This document shows positions 20,685-32,772 of a DNA stretch of 60,000 nucleotides, in pieces. Positions within the stretch are counted from its first letter, which is position 1; each line of letters begins with the position of its first letter. The stretch is taken from contig JAQGDQ010000427.1 in assembly GCA_030141605.1 (NCBI GenBank), forward strand, positions 64,001-124,000. Direction: 5' to 3'. A program made the position numbers and the translations under genes. Under the pieces are notes generated by a model that saw only the letters and a program-made list of their open reading frames with translations, had not been told where the DNA came from and did not search any database. Source of the stretch: Tubiluchus corallicola (lineage: Eukaryota > Priapulida > Priapulimorpha > Priapulimorphida > Tubiluchidae).

Positions 20685-22840
20685 TCAGTGATGTAAACAG
20701 TTTAGTCTGATGATTAGTTCAAGATTTTTTAAGTAAAGACATGATTCCACTGTTTCCCTCATTTCTGCCAAAACGATTATCCACAATCTAAAGTAATTTT
20801 GCGAAAATCCGCCTATAACTTATATAAATGAATTTTTTTCTAGAATTAGTAATTTTTTTAGGAATATTTTGGTTAGTTCTGACGTAACACTGAATACGTT
20901 CATTAAATATGACGACAACGACAACGCATCTACAGCACCAATACCAACAGCACAGCATCACAGTGAAACCATTCAAAACATTTTGCACAAAGTCGAAACT
21001 GTGTGCTGTTATAAATGCTCTTAGTCTGATTACCAATCATCAATAATGCGCGGACATTCCACATAACTTACTTACATGAAAAATCTATAACACAGTAGAA
21101 CGGCGGGTGATAACAATGCCTGGAACAGCTATAGTAGCTGTTGGTTCATCAAGTTCTACGCTTTTTTAGAATAAATGACCGTTAGCAAGATAATGAAGAC
21201 TTTGAATTTTGTTTTAGTAATTCCGTCAACTACGTTAATCCACTAGTTGACAATGTTTCTGACGTGGTCAGAAACTGAAGATTTTGCAGACAATAGTTAC
21301 TGATTTGGCCCTGTAAAGATGCTAGCCTTTTGTTTGAAAATTATAATTTAGATTTTATTAAATTTTTGCTTGATTACATAAGACCTGAGCTTCACAACGA
21401 AATCACAACCTTCAACTTTTTAACCCATTACCCGGGGGTCAGAGGTCAATCAATCGCGGCACAACTTACACCATTCAATTTGTTTCGTCAAGGCTCTTCA
21501 TTTGATGTATTACAAGCTAGTTCCGGCTGACAATGGAAGGCATTTCTTCCTTCGACCAGTATTTTGCCCCTAGTGGGGTCACTGGTTAACTATTCTCATT
21601 GTAAACTTTGCCATTCGACTCGCCTCTTCGAGACCTTTCATTTCATATCCTACACGGTACTATTCCTAGACATTTGATGCCCTTCTGTTCCCAAAACCGA
21701 TTTTTCCACCTCCCACCGACCCATATCCTACCCAGTACAACAACTTGGTCCCACTAAGCAACATACCAAATATAGTGGTTCTAGTTCAAAAATGATGTGA
21801 CAGACGGATCCTAAAGAAAAATAAATGAAGACCCGCCTGCTCCGTGACCTTTAACCCGGTACCTCGGGTGACAGATAACTTTGCCCAGAGAGTGTACCCT
21901 GTAGCCCTCTGCATGTAAAAGGTCAGCAATTGGGGATACCAAATTTTGCATTTTGGCCTCCCTCGGGCATTTAAAACTTGTCATCTTTTTAAAACCCCAG
22001 GTGCACATCTATTCCAATAGACAGTACCCCAATACTCCAATCCACAGTACCCCAATACTTGTGAAAAAATGGAAAATTGACAGACGCCCACTGCCCTTCC
22101 GCTTTGACCAGTGGTCACTAGTCACCACACTGTTGTTCGCCGCCCGACCAGGGCTACCAACCCTGTGAGTTTGGTGACCCTCTTTTGCAAGGCTTACGAA
22201 TTATTAAGCATTAAATTTGCGGAGAATATGCAATAATAACTCAATGAAAAACAGTTCGATTTTGCTGCATCTTAATAAATAAATACCTGGATGAAAGACA
22301 AAAAAATCATAATTACAGGTGTTAATCTAGAACTAGAGACAGGCTTCACAGCAACCATTATTTGAAAGTTGGTAGAGGCTAAACATGCAAGTCAGCGAGC
22401 AGAACCTTTAAAAAACTCGCAATAGATGGCAGCAGGTTGCAACAACTACACAAGTAGCAAACTATTACAAACGCAAGCGCTACAGATTAATACATGTACG
22501 AAACCACTACACTATAAGATTAATCAAGATCGCGTCGACAAAGTAAATGGCGGATCGAACTTACGGTTTTCTTTTAATCCGAGTAGATAATCCATCAGGA
22601 TGGTCAACTCTAGAATAAATATACAAATCTTTCATTACATCAGTGTAATAAAATCTGATGAATAAATAACCGCTTAATGCAGAAGTCAAGTATGAAACTG
22701 GTGAAAAAAGAAGTTAATAGTTCTAGCAAGTATCACTTCACCATTCACATTTTGTCTGAAAAAGTAATGTCGATTAGATAGATTACTGAATAAGCATATT
22801 ATAATACCCTCCCCTTTCTCGATTTTAATAGCAAAGCTCA
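20684..22840. other. No recognisable gene in about 2.1 kb
   Basis: Short frames only. The part at 21380-22180 is richer in GC than its neighbours and contains near-repeats such as CAGTACCCCAATAC (twice at 22023-22060), but I recognise no family. I saw no copy of this region elsewhere in the window. Confidence 0.4.
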
Positions 22841-22844
22841 TGAC

Positions 22845-23075
22845 AAATTCGGCTACTCGCGAGAATGCGCGAAAAATGTGAGACGAACTCGTGGCTCCCT
22901 CTTGCGATAAACTTTCACGTGGTTATTACACTCTGCAATCAGTGTAACAAATGCGGCTTCCGGTACTCACGAGAATGCGCGAAAATGACGAAATTAAAAA
23001 CGCGTGGCTCCCTCTTGCAATGAAAATTGGAATGATCACTACACGCTGCCATCGGTGTAACAAATTTAATTTCTA
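22845..23075. repeat. Two tandem copies of an about 118-bp unit
   Basis: Both copies carry ACTC(A/G)CGAGAATGCGCGAAAA, CGTGGCTCCCTCTTGC, and CAGTGTAACAAAT or CGGTGTAACAAAT. They diverge by roughly a quarter of positions by eye. No coding frame spans them. Confidence 0.75.
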
Positions 23076-23505
23076 GCGCGAGAACCGCTTCACCTGGGAA
23101 GGGAAATAACGCAAAAACATTTTCACTACAAAAACGATATTGTTGCTAATTATGTAAATCTTTGCTTGGCTTCAATTGGAAATTGTGCTAAGGTTTCACC
23201 ATCCTCGTGTATTTATGAAATAAATTAATGACTATTACTATTACTGTAATAAGTGAAAGGTTTATTAAATATTACTACGAAAGTAAAAAAGAAAAATGCA
23301 AATAACGAACAAAATTATCCACACCATAAATAAATATGAAACTATTAGGATTATTGTTACTTGATATTATTTCGTAAAAAATACATTAAAGTTGACTTTC
23401 CAAAATTAAATTCTGTGTTCACGCTGATACAGATTTTTTTGTCCGCACGTTTTTACAACCGCAAAACTTGCTTCCGCAAAAATACTCATTACGTTGTCAT
23501 TTGTG
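23075..23505. other. AT-rich spacer before array 3
   Basis: Nothing recognisable. It differs from block R6, which precedes the other two arrays, so the array itself, not the flank, is the shared part here. Confidence 0.45.
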
Positions 23506-25590
23506 GGAATTGCGGGAAATGCGGGAAAATTTTAGCGCGAAATTTTAGCGCATTTTACACGAGGTTTTCTAGAAAAAATCCTTTGTTTCATGTTAACGGT
23601 TTAAGAAAGTGTAAACAGGCAGTATTGCGGGAAATGCGGGAAAATTTTAGCGCATTTTACACGAGGTTTTCTACAAAAAAGCCTTTGTTTCATGTTAACG
23701 GTTTAACAAAGGGTAAACAGGCAGTATTGCGGGAAATGCGGGAAAATTTTAGCGCGAAATTTTAACGCATTTTACACAAGGCTTTCAAGAAAAAAGCCTT
23801 TGTTTCATGTTAATGGTTTAAGAAAGGGTAAACAGGCAGTATTGCGGAGAATGCGGGAAAATTTTAGCGCATTTTACACCAGGATTTCTAGAAAAAAAGC
23901 CTTTGTTTCATGTTAATGGTTTAAGAAAGGACAAACAGGCAGTATTGCGGAGAATGCGGGAAAATTTTAGCGCGAAATTTTAGCGCATTTTACACAAGAC
24001 TTTCTAGAAAAAAGCCTTTGTTTCATGTTAATGGTTTAAGAAAGTGTAAACAGGCAGTATTGCGGGAAATGCGGGAAAAAATTAGCGCATTTTACACGAG
24101 ACTTTCTAGAAAAAAACCTTTGTTTCATGTTAATGGTTTAAGAAAGGGTAAACAGGCAGTATTGCCGGAAATGCGGGAAAATTTTAGCGCATTTTACACG
24201 AGACTTTCTACAAAGAAAGCCTTTGTTTCATGTTAATGGTTTAAGAAAGTGTAAACAGGCAGTATTGCGGGAAATGCGGGAAAATTTTAGCGCGAAATTT
24301 TAGCGCATTTTACACGAGGTTTTCTAGAAAAAATCCTTTGTTTCATGTTAACGGTTTAACAAAGGGTAAACAGGCAGTATTGCGGGAAATGCGGGAAAAT
24401 TTTAGCGCGAAATTTTAACGCATTTTACACGAGGCTTTCAAGAAAAAAAGCCTTTGTTTCATGTTAATGGTTTAAGAAAGGGTAAACAGGCAGTATTGCG
24501 GAGAATGCGGGAAAATTTTAGCACATTTTACACCAGGATTTCTAGAAAAAAGCCTTTGTTTCATGTTAATGGTTTAAGAAAGGACAAACAGGCAGTATTG
24601 CGGGAAATGCGGGAAAATTTTAGCGCGAAATTTTAGCGCATTTTACACGAGACTTTCTAGAAAAAAAGCCTTTGTTTCATGTTAATGGTTTAAGAAAGGG
24701 TAAACAGGCAGTATTGCGGGAAATGCGGGAAAATTTTAGCGCATTTTACACGAGGCTTTCTAGAAAAAAAGCCTTTGTTTCATGTTAATGGTTTAAGAAA
24801 GTGTAAACAGGCAGTATTGCGGGAAATGCGGGAAAATTTTAGCGCGAAATTTTAGCGCATTTTACACGAAGCTTTCTAGAAAAAAGCCTTTGTTTCATGT
24901 TAATGGTTTAAGAAAGGGTAAACAGGCAGTATTGCGGGAAATGCGGGAAAATTTTAGCGCGAAATTTTAGCGCATTTTACACGAGGATTTCTAGAAAAAA
25001 GCCTTTGTTTCATGTTAATGGTTTAAGAAAGGGTAAACAGGCAGTATTGCGGGAAATGCGGGAAAATTTTAGCGCGAAATTTTAACGCATTTTACACGAG
25101 GCTTTCAAGAAAAAAATCCTTTGTTTCATGTTAATGGTTTAAGAAAGGATAAACAGGCAGTATTGCGGAGAATGCGGGAAAATTTTAGCACATTTTACAC
25201 CAGGATTTCTAGAAAAAAGCCTTTGTTTCATGTTAATGGTTTAAGAAAGGGTGAACAGGCAGTATTGCGGGAAATGCGGGAAAATTTTAGCGCGAAATTT
25301 TAACGCATTTTACACGAGGCTTTCAAGAAAAAAGCCTTTGTTTCATGTTAATGGTTTAAGAAAGGATAAACAGGCAGTATTGCGGAGAATGCGGGAAAAT
25401 TTTAGCACATTTTACACCAGGATTTCTAGAAAAAAGCCTTTGTTTCATGTTAATGGTTTAAGAAAGGACAAACAGGCAGTATTGCGGGAAATGCGGGAAA
25501 ATTTTAGAGCGAAATTTTAGCGCATTTTACACGAGGCTTTCAAGAAAAAAGCCTTTGTTTCATGTTAATGGTTTAAGAAATGGCAAAATA
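23505..25590. repeat. Tandem array 3 of the 102/115-bp monomer
   Basis: About nineteen monomers of the family at 5165-7275. Distinct sub-variants are found here: AACAAAGGG, TGCGGAGAATGCGGG, ACACCAGGATTTC and AAAGGACAAACAG types. The pair 'TTTAACGCATTTTACACGAGGCTTTCAAG' type followed by 'GGAGAATGCGGG' type recurs several times (about 23760, 24415, 25080 and 25305), so there is again a higher-order pattern. Open frames within it (for example 23361-23765 and 25251-25520) are monomer products. Confidence 0.95.
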
Positions 25591-25610
25591 ATTAAACTTT
25601 GAAGCACAAA

Positions 25611-25645
25611 AAACATATATATATATTTATATATATATATGTGTT
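25611..25645. repeat. (TA)n tract after array 3
   Basis: CATATATATATATTTATATAT followed by further TA. It separates the array end from module R3. Confidence 0.9.
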
Positions 25646-25654
25646 ATTTTTTAA

Positions 25655-26110
25655 CAAAAGGTTAATCAGGTCTGGCTGATTCATCTGATAAATTGAACAT
25701 CTGGTGTAAGACAAAGAGTTAATGGAATAAACAGGTACAGGTAATTCACTTGATATATTGAACATCTGGTGTAAGACAAAGAGTTAATGGATTTAAAGAC
25801 AGGTACAGGTAATTCACGTGAAAATTTGAACATCTGGTGAAGAGTAAAGTGTTACAATACACACACCCGTGATTCAATCGATTGATAATGTCTGTTTTAA
25901 TAATATAAATTAAAGTTCAAAACTTCAGCACGACTTTAAGCTGATATTAAAAAAATGAGGTCTGCATATTCGCAAAAGATCTATTTACAAGCCTAGAAAT
26001 CAATTTTGGTTTCTAGACAAACGCATATAAATCAGTTTTATAGCTTAAACAAGTTATAAAAGACTTATTGTTAAAATGATATGAAATAATAACGATTATT
26101 ATGATAATAA
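25655..26110 (+). repeat. Repeat module R3, copy 3
   Basis: Two to three 65-70-bp units (GAACATCTGGTGTAAGACAA, AGGTACAGGTAATTCAC), then the shared right part to about 26110. It is directly followed by the LINE fragment at 26110-26405. Confidence 0.75.
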
Positions 26111-26405
26111 TGATACTGCTTTCCTGCCTTTTTTATGTTTTACTGCCTAGTTTATTATTCATGTAGTTCCGTAGAACTTTTAGAACACGTTGTTAACAAA
26201 ACAAATTTCTGACAAGCATACAGACATTGGTTTAATACAAAATATGATCAAGCATATGTAGAAGTGGCAGGGATAACAAAGATCGATGATCATATTGCAC
26301 CAGGTGCTCTCTATAATGTTCACTGATGATGAAAGTCTAACTGACCCTGGAATCTTATTCCAAATATGCGGAATCGAACACTAAAAGAAATCATGATAAC
26401 CAGTT
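26110..26405 (-). pseudogene. Non-LTR retrotransposon, reverse transcriptase C-terminal fragment
   Basis: On the minus strand the reading has EHLVQYDHRSLLSLPLL preceded, in a shifted frame, by a diverged form of the segment FFSCSIPHIWNKIPGSV seen intact at 36149-36403. The IWNKIP word is the typical end region of CR1/L2-type ORF2 proteins (consensus xxWNxLPxxV). Relative to the other copy, about 30 bp are deleted and there are several stops. The element appears to run from cassette C (right) through this fragment to R3 (left). Confidence 0.65.
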
Positions 26406-26660
26406 TTGATATTTGAAGGAGGAATACCACGAAAATCTAGTTGAACTTATTTTATAACTGACTTACCCAACAGTAATTTGGCAGAGAAACTTTAGCGCCG
26501 CGTTACTTAATAATTGAGTAATTAATTTATTTGTATCTCGCGGGAAAATCATGGAGCGCTCTTTGCGCCTTTCGCGAGGAAAAACTGCGGAACAGCGCCG
26601 CCCACGCAGCTACGTCACAGGCAGTATGGCGGTAGAGCGATACGTTAGTCATTACGATGT
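26405..26660 (+). repeat. Cassette C, copy next to the LINE fragment
   Basis: AAGGAGGAATACCACGAAAA to CGGTAGAGCGATACG, with the core GCTACGTCACAG at 26609-26620. Very similar to 36375-36610, including the TATCTCGCGGGAAAA-type segment. Confidence 0.8.
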
Positions 26661-26714
26661 TTTTGTCTACAATTATAGTTAAACTACAGTACCTGACCTA
26701 GCGGCAATCCGTCA

Positions 26715-26880
26715 AGTTTGTGAGAGCTTAATTAATGAGTAATTAACTTGTTTATATCTGCGGAAAAAACCACGGAGCGCTGTTTGCGCATCTACCAGCA
26801 CGCAGCGCAGCTACGTCACAGCCAGTATGGCGGTAGCGCGATACATTACGAATTTAAATGGCGGAGTTGTTGAAGTTTTG
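26715..26880 (+). repeat. Cassette C, partial copy
   Basis: Only the right half is present, from TTAATTAATGAGTAATTAACTTG to AAATGGCGGAGTTGTTG, with the core at 26810-26821. It lies 200 bp from the previous copy in the same direction. Confidence 0.8.
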
Positions 26881-26884
26881 TTAT

Positions 26885-27215
26885 TAGTGCAGGCAATAAA
26901 ACTTGTTACAGAGTCATTGTAGTGTCCTATTTTGTGACATTTGTGTGTGCTAGATGACTTGTTACAAAAGGTATATGCAGTTAGTTTATAAACAATTGTT
27001 TACTAATTACGATAGCATTTGTGATTAAGAGATATTCATTATTTAAGTAATTAATTACATTAAAGGACAACTATACAAAATGGCTTATAATAATGCGGAA
27101 ATTAAAGGCCGCCATGCTATCCTGGAATTCGAACCTCTGACTGACATCTCTTTCCTACTTTGCTCGATTTTTTTTACTAAAGCTTTCACAGATTAATAAG
27201 AGAGGTGATTTAAAG
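26885..27215 (+). repeat. Dispersed block R9, copy 2
   Basis: Matches 14495-14820 closely, including GTGTGTGCTAGATGACTTG and GGAATTCGAACCTCTGACTG. Confidence 0.8.
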
Positions 27216-27440
27216 GAGGAATATCACGAAAATCAAGTTAAATTTATTTTATAACTGAATTACCGGACAGTAATTTGGCGTAAAAGGGTGTGCGCTGCAT
27301 TACTTAATTAATTAGTAATTAGCTTATTTGTATCAGCGGGAAAAACCATGGAGCGCTGTTTGTGCATCTACCGGCACGCAGCGCAGCTACGTCACAGCTA
27401 GTATGGCGGCAGCGCGAAACATTGCAAATTAAAATGGCGG
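27215..27440 (+). repeat. Cassette C, copy joined to the 72-bp satellite
   Basis: Core GCTACGTCACAG at 27386-27397. After AAAATGGCGGTGTTGTTGAAC the sequence changes at about 27450 to satellite monomers without a spacer. At 14820-15060 the same cassette instead continues into block R6. Confidence 0.8.
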
Positions 27441-30030
27441 TGTTGTTGAACACTACTTGACACTTATATTTAGTCCGTCTTCTCCCCGCTTCCTTTGCAA
27501 CAGGACTGTACCAGCCACTCAAGACTAATTGATACTTCTATTTAGTTCGTCTTCTCCCCGCTTCTTTTGCAATAGGACTGTACCAGCCACTCAAGACTAC
27601 TTGACACTTATATTTAGTCCGCTTTCTCCCAGTTGCCTTTGCAACAGGAATGTACTAGCCACTCAAGACTACTTGATACTTCTATTTAGTCCGTCTTCTC
27701 CACGCCTCCTTTGCAACAGGATTGTACTAGCCACTCAAGACTACTTGATACTTCTATTTAGTCCGTCTTCCCCCCGCTTCCTTTGCAACAGGATTGTACG
27801 ACCCATTCAAGGCTACTTGATACTTACATTTAGTCCGCTTTCTCCCAGTTTCCTTTGCAACAGGATTGTACTAGCCACTCGAGACTACTTGACACTTATA
27901 TTTAGTCCGCTTTCTCCCAGTTGCCTTTGCAACAGAATTGTACTAGCCGCTCGAGACTACTTGACACTTATATTTAGTCCGCTTTCTCCCAGTTGCCTTT
28001 GCAACAGGATTGTACTAGCCACTCAAGACTACTTGACACTTATATTTAGTCCGCTTTCTCCCAGTTGCCTTTGCAACAGGAATGTACTAGCCACTCAAGA
28101 CTACTTGATACTTATATTTAGTCCGTCTTCTCCCCGCTTCCTTTGCAACAGAATTGTACTAGCCACTCAAGACTACTTGACACTTATATTTAGTCCGCTT
28201 TCTCCCAGTTGCCTTTGCAACAGGATTGTACTAGCCACTCAAGACTACTTGACACTTATATTTAGTCCGCTTTCTCCCAGTTGCCTTTGCAACAGGAATG
28301 TACTAGCCACTCAAGACTACTTGATACTTCTATTTAGTCCGTCTTCTCCACGCCTCCTTTGCAACAGGATTGTACTAGCCACTCAAGACTACTTGATACT
28401 TCTATTTAGTCCGTCTTCCCCCCCGCTTCCTTTGCAACAGGATTGTACGACCCATTCAAGACTACTTGATAGTTATATTTAGTCCGTCTTCTCCCCGCTT
28501 TCTTTGCAACAGGATTGTACTAGCCACTCGAGACTACTTGATACTTATATTTAGTCCGTCTTCTCCACGCCTCCTTTGCAACAGGATTGTACTAGCCACT
28601 CAAGACTACTTGATACTTCTATTTAGTCCGTCTTCCCCCCGCTTCCTTTGCAACAGGATTGTACGACCCATTCAAGACTACTTGATACTTACATTTAGTC
28701 CGCTTTCTCCCAGTTTCCTTTGCAACAGGATTGTACTAGCCACTCGAGACTACTTGACACTTATATTTAGTCCGCTTTCTCCCAGTTGCCTTTGCAACAG
28801 GATTGTACTAGCCACTCAAGACTACTTGACACTTATATTTAGTCCGTCTTCTCCCCGCTTCCTTTGCAACAGAATTGTACTAGCCACTCAAGACTACTTG
28901 ACACTTATATTTAGTCCGCTTTCTCCCAGTTGCCTTTGCAACAGAATTGTACTAGCCACTCGAGACTACTTGACACTTATATTTAATCCGCTTTCTCCCA
29001 GTTGCCTTTGCAACAGGATTGTACTAGCCACTCAAGACTACTTGACACTTATATTTAGTCCGCTTTCTCCCAGTTGCCTTTGCAACAGGAATGTACTAGC
29101 CACTCAAGACTACTTGATACTTCTATTTAGTCCGTCTTCTCCACGCCTCCTTTGCAACAGGATTGTACTAGCCACTCAAGACTACTTGATACTTCTATTT
29201 AGTCCGTCTTCCCCCCGCTTCCTTTGCAACAGGATTGTACGACCCATTCAAGACTACTTGATAGTTATATTTAGTCCGTCTTCTCCCCGCTTTCTTTGCA
29301 ACAGGATTGTACTAGCCACTCGAGACTACTTGATACTTATATTTAGTCCGTCTTCTCCCCCCCTCCTTTGCAACAGAATTGTACGAGCCATTCAAGACTA
29401 CTTGATACTCATATTTAGTCTGTCTTCTCCCCGCTTCCTTTGCAACAGGAATGTTCTAGCCATTCAAGACTACTTGATACTTGTATTTAGTTCGTCTTCT
29501 CCCCGCCTCCTTTGCAACAGTATTGTACTAGCCACTGAAGACTACTTGATACTCATATTTAGTCTTTGTTATCCCTGTCTCCTTTGCATCAGGACTGTAC
29601 GAGCCACTCGAGACTACTTGATACTTATATTTAGTCCGTCTTCTCCCCGCTTCCTTTGCAACAGAATTGTACTAACCACTCAAGACTACTTGATACTCAT
29701 ATTTAGTCTGTCTTCTCCCCCCCTCCTTTGCAACAGGAATGTTCTAGCCACTCAAGACTAATTGATACTTATATTTAGTCCGTCTTCTCCCCGCCTCCTT
29801 TACAACAGGATTGTACTAACCACTCAAGACTACTTGATACTTATATTTAGTCCGTCTTCTCCCCGCTTCCTTTGAAACAGAATTGTACTAACCACTCAAG
29901 ACTAATTGATACCTGTATTTAGTCCGTCTTCTCCCCGCCTCCTTTGCAACAGGATTGTACTAGCCACTCAAGACTACTCGATAGTTACATTTAGACCGTC
30001 TTCTCCCCGCCACCTTTGCAACAGGAAACA
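27440..30030. repeat. 72-bp satellite array, about 36 monomers
   Basis: The monomer has ACTCAAGACTACTTGATACT, TATATTTAGTCC, a variable centre (CGTCTTCTCCCCGCTTCC, CGCTTTCTCCCAGTTGCC or CGTCTTCTCCACGCCTCC) and TTTGCAACAGGATTGTACTA. Marker monomers with GTACGACCCATTC occur at 27796, 28445, 28661 and 29237. The distances are exact multiples of 72 apart from one extra C in a C-run near 28413. The mixture of variants in repeating order shows higher-order units. Since 72 is a multiple of three, one frame is open for nearly the whole array (27529-28482 and 28466-29761, meeting at the extra C). I treat these frames as satellite products. Confidence 0.97.
27529..29761 (+). other. Long open frames inside the 72-bp satellite (317 and 431 codons)
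   Basis: Both frames repeat a 24-residue unit containing DYLILIFSPSSPRFLCNRIV. The unit is hydrophobic with one Cys, and the two frames are the same frame separated by a single extra C near 28413. No start context, promoter, splice sites or domain is visible. The absence of stops and of indels over about 36 units is what recent homogenisation of an open monomer would give. A real product would be an extreme surprise, but the register is conserved enough to record. Confidence 0.15.
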
Positions 30031-30730
30031 ACAACTACTTTTCTTGTCCTTTAATGGCTGCTAATTTATGAAAAGCTTTGTAAAAAAACTTTCTATGTCA
30101 CGTTAATGAGAAGCAGGAAAACGGATGCATAATATTCGTTTGAAGTATAGAAAAGTTATGCAAATTCTAGAAGCTGAATCTATTTTTCTGGAACTGTCAC
30201 AGTGTTTCTACGTACTATGAGCCATTAAATGAAAGTATCTAGTTTTTTTAATGCCATGTTTTGTTTTTAAAGTCTTTGTGTTTCCATGCGATAATGTTAA
30301 ATTTATTATTTTATTGATTACTTTATTATTTTTGGGGTTTGGCTTTCTAGTGTGCAATCTGCATCCAATAAGTTATAAAGCTGTTAATAATTTAAACATT
30401 TAAACACTGATAAACATTAGACCTAAACCTTAGTCAATAAATGGAGACATATTCAGAGTAACACGTTTACCTTTTGTTTTAACGCAGGTGAATTGCATTA
30501 ATTTAATTAGAATTTCAGTGAATATTTAATCAAGTTTCAAGAATAAATCAGATGAGTCAGATACGTGACTAACACCGTCCTTTGTTTCTTCGCAAGTTTT
30601 CAACTCACTGATTGAGATTTCATAAATATTTAATTGATGAATCACACCTTCTGCTTTGTTACCTCAAAACACCAAGCTTATCTATTTCTTTACGTTCATT
30701 CAATCTGCCATCTTTTAGTGTGACAAACGC
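30030..30730 (+). repeat. Flank module R7, copy 2
   Basis: Follows the satellite and matches 9100-9880, as listed there. The right end (CATTCAATCTGCCATCTTTTAG) leads into different DNA at each locus. Confidence 0.75.
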
Positions 30731-31001
30731 TTATATAAATATATTTTGAGTAGTTTTGCCCTACGCGTTGTATTATAAAACAATAATGGGGAGGAGAAAT
30801 AAATAAATCAATCTTTGATTTTATATTGTGTTTACATAACTTAAATTCCTCTAATTGCAGGGTAATCTGACAAAATTTAAGTACAGCTGTGTAAAAACTA
30901 TACAAACCATGTCAAAATTTATGACATCGTGTGAGGTAGGGTTAGTAAATCGTGGGTAGTATTTGGCATGAAAAGTATGTATTATGAAAATTACTTGAGA
31001 G
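30730..31001. other. AT-rich spacer
   Basis: No gene or repeat recognised. Confidence 0.4.
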
Positions 31002-31122
31002 AGATGTGTGTGTTTGTGTGTGTGTGTGTGCGTGCGCGCGTGCGCGTGCGTACATGCGTGAGGGTGTGTGTGTGAGAGTATGGGTGTGCGTGCGTGCATG
31101 CGTGCGCGCGCGCGTGTCTGTG
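31002..31122. repeat. (TG)n/(CG)n mixed dinucleotide tract
   Basis: Alternating purine-pyrimidine run of GT with GCGCGC stretches, a composition able to form left-handed DNA. The His-Thr and Val-Cys frames on both strands are products of the repeat. Confidence 0.9.
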
Positions 31123-31430
31123 CGTTTTTCACTGGAGAACATCTATCATATGTTGCAAAGCTTTTACTTATTTTCTCACTTGTCGGTGAAAAGTAGATAA
31201 TTACGCAAAATGTAAATATGTAAAATGATAGAGATAAATACCAGATTAGATGAACTGAAATATCGTCTATTGCTAGATGCAGGTAAAATTTGTGTTTGTT
31301 GTAACTTATAACTTAAGACGTCTAACCAGTTTCTTATCATCTATCATCATATATTAGGTGCCATAACTATCTTTTGTTATATAATATTTTAACCTTCATA
31401 GATTTATTTTTACATCTACGAACGAAATGT
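31122..31430. other. AT-rich spacer
   Basis: No gene recognised. The right edge (ATCTACGAACGAAATGTAGAT) resembles 19015-19030 and leads into the 104-bp repeat. Confidence 0.4.
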
Positions 31431-31431
31431 A

Positions 31432-31850
31432 GATCTTATAATAACAATAAAATAATTTCTTTCTAGCTACACTAACAGAACCTCGAGACTTAGATAAAGA
31501 TATAAAGTGTAAAATAAATAAATTAATTAATTAAAATCTTACAATAACAATAAAATAATTTTTTTCTAGCTACACTAACAGGACCTCGAGACTTAGATAA
31601 AGATATAAAGTGTAAAATAAATAAATAAATAAATATAAATCTTACAATAACAATAAAATAATTTCTTTCTAGCTACACTAGCAGGACCTCGAGACTTAGA
31701 TAAAGATATAAAGTGTAAAATAAATAAATAAATAAATAAAAATCTTACAATAACAATAAAATAATTTCTTTCTAGCTACACTAACAGGACCTCGAGACTT
31801 AGATAAAGACATAAAGTGTAAAATAAATAAATAAATAAATAAATAAAAAA
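31432..31850. repeat. Four tandem copies of a 104-bp unit, each ending in (TAAA)n
   Basis: Each unit has AATAACAATAAAATAATTT, TTTCTAGCTACACTAACAGG, ACCTCGAGACTTAGATAAAG and ATAAAGTGTAAAATAAATAA. Units are nearly identical, apart from the terminal (TAAA)n, which lengthens from the first to the fourth unit. The last unit joins block R8 at the same place where the other R8 copy (12650) has one diverged unit. Confidence 0.92.
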
Positions 31851-32562
31851 ACTACTCATTATGATCGCTTTGAAAACCATAATATGCTCTTTAAATTAGC
31901 AAGTTCTCAATACGGTAATTTACTAAATCAGGAAAGTTCTCGACAGTTTCTTTAACTGGAATTTTCTTCAACTTTTATTGCATTAAATCAAACTATTGGG
32001 GTTCAAAACTGTTTATAGAAAATTACGAAAAACATAAATATATCATTACAGAGTGTGGCAATAATTTTAAACAGTAAAACCTTCTATGACCCTCATTTTA
32101 GTAGGCCTACTGATTAGCTAACAAGAAAACCTCTACTAAAGGTTTTGGAAATTAAAGGATTAATTAATAATCAATAATTAGTTGGTATCCTGTTAAAAAA
32201 TTTCAGGAAGCTTTAGTTTTTCTGACATAAATGTTTCATGGAAAAGCTGATCCAGCGGTTGAATCCTAGGCTACAAGTTTCTTCACTCCAAACTGATTAA
32301 TAATTAACACGTGACCAACACCGCGTCTTTCTATTCCATTTTGTTTTAAATAATTAGTTCAGTTAGATTGTCAGATAGAATCAAATAAGATGAATGACTC
32401 ATACCTTCTGTTCCGTGTTTACTCAAACACCAGCCCAATTTAACATTCTGTGCATATTTAATGAACTTTTTCTTTTGATCAGCTAGAGAAAAATAAAGAG
32501 GAAGAGAGAGAAAGAAAGGGAGAGAGAGGGGAAGAGAGAGAGAAAGAAAGAGAGAGAGAGAG

Positions 32563-32627
<65 letters not shown>

Positions 32628-32772
32628 ATCAGAATTAAATTAAATTTAATTAAAATAACATTTGAATTAAATTAAATTAAATTAAATTAATTTAATTTTT
32701 TTAAATTAATTATAAAAAGCTTAGATTTTGCTTCAAGGTCTATAAATGTGGATCAAGTATCCTGAAATGTGT
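31805..32772 (+). repeat. Dispersed block R8, copy 2
   Basis: Parallels 12650-13560. The copies differ by scattered substitutions, the length of the (GA)n tract and an extra AATTTAATTAAAATAACATTTG segment. It ends at 32772, where a LINE 3' end begins. Confidence 0.8.
32500..32625. repeat. (GA)n microsatellite in block R8
   Basis: About 125 bp of GA/GAAA with a few interruptions. Confidence 0.95.

Noticed and set aside
31006-31200. Val-Cys-Arg-rich open frame
   Set aside because: It is a translation of the mixed (TG)n/(CG)n tract.
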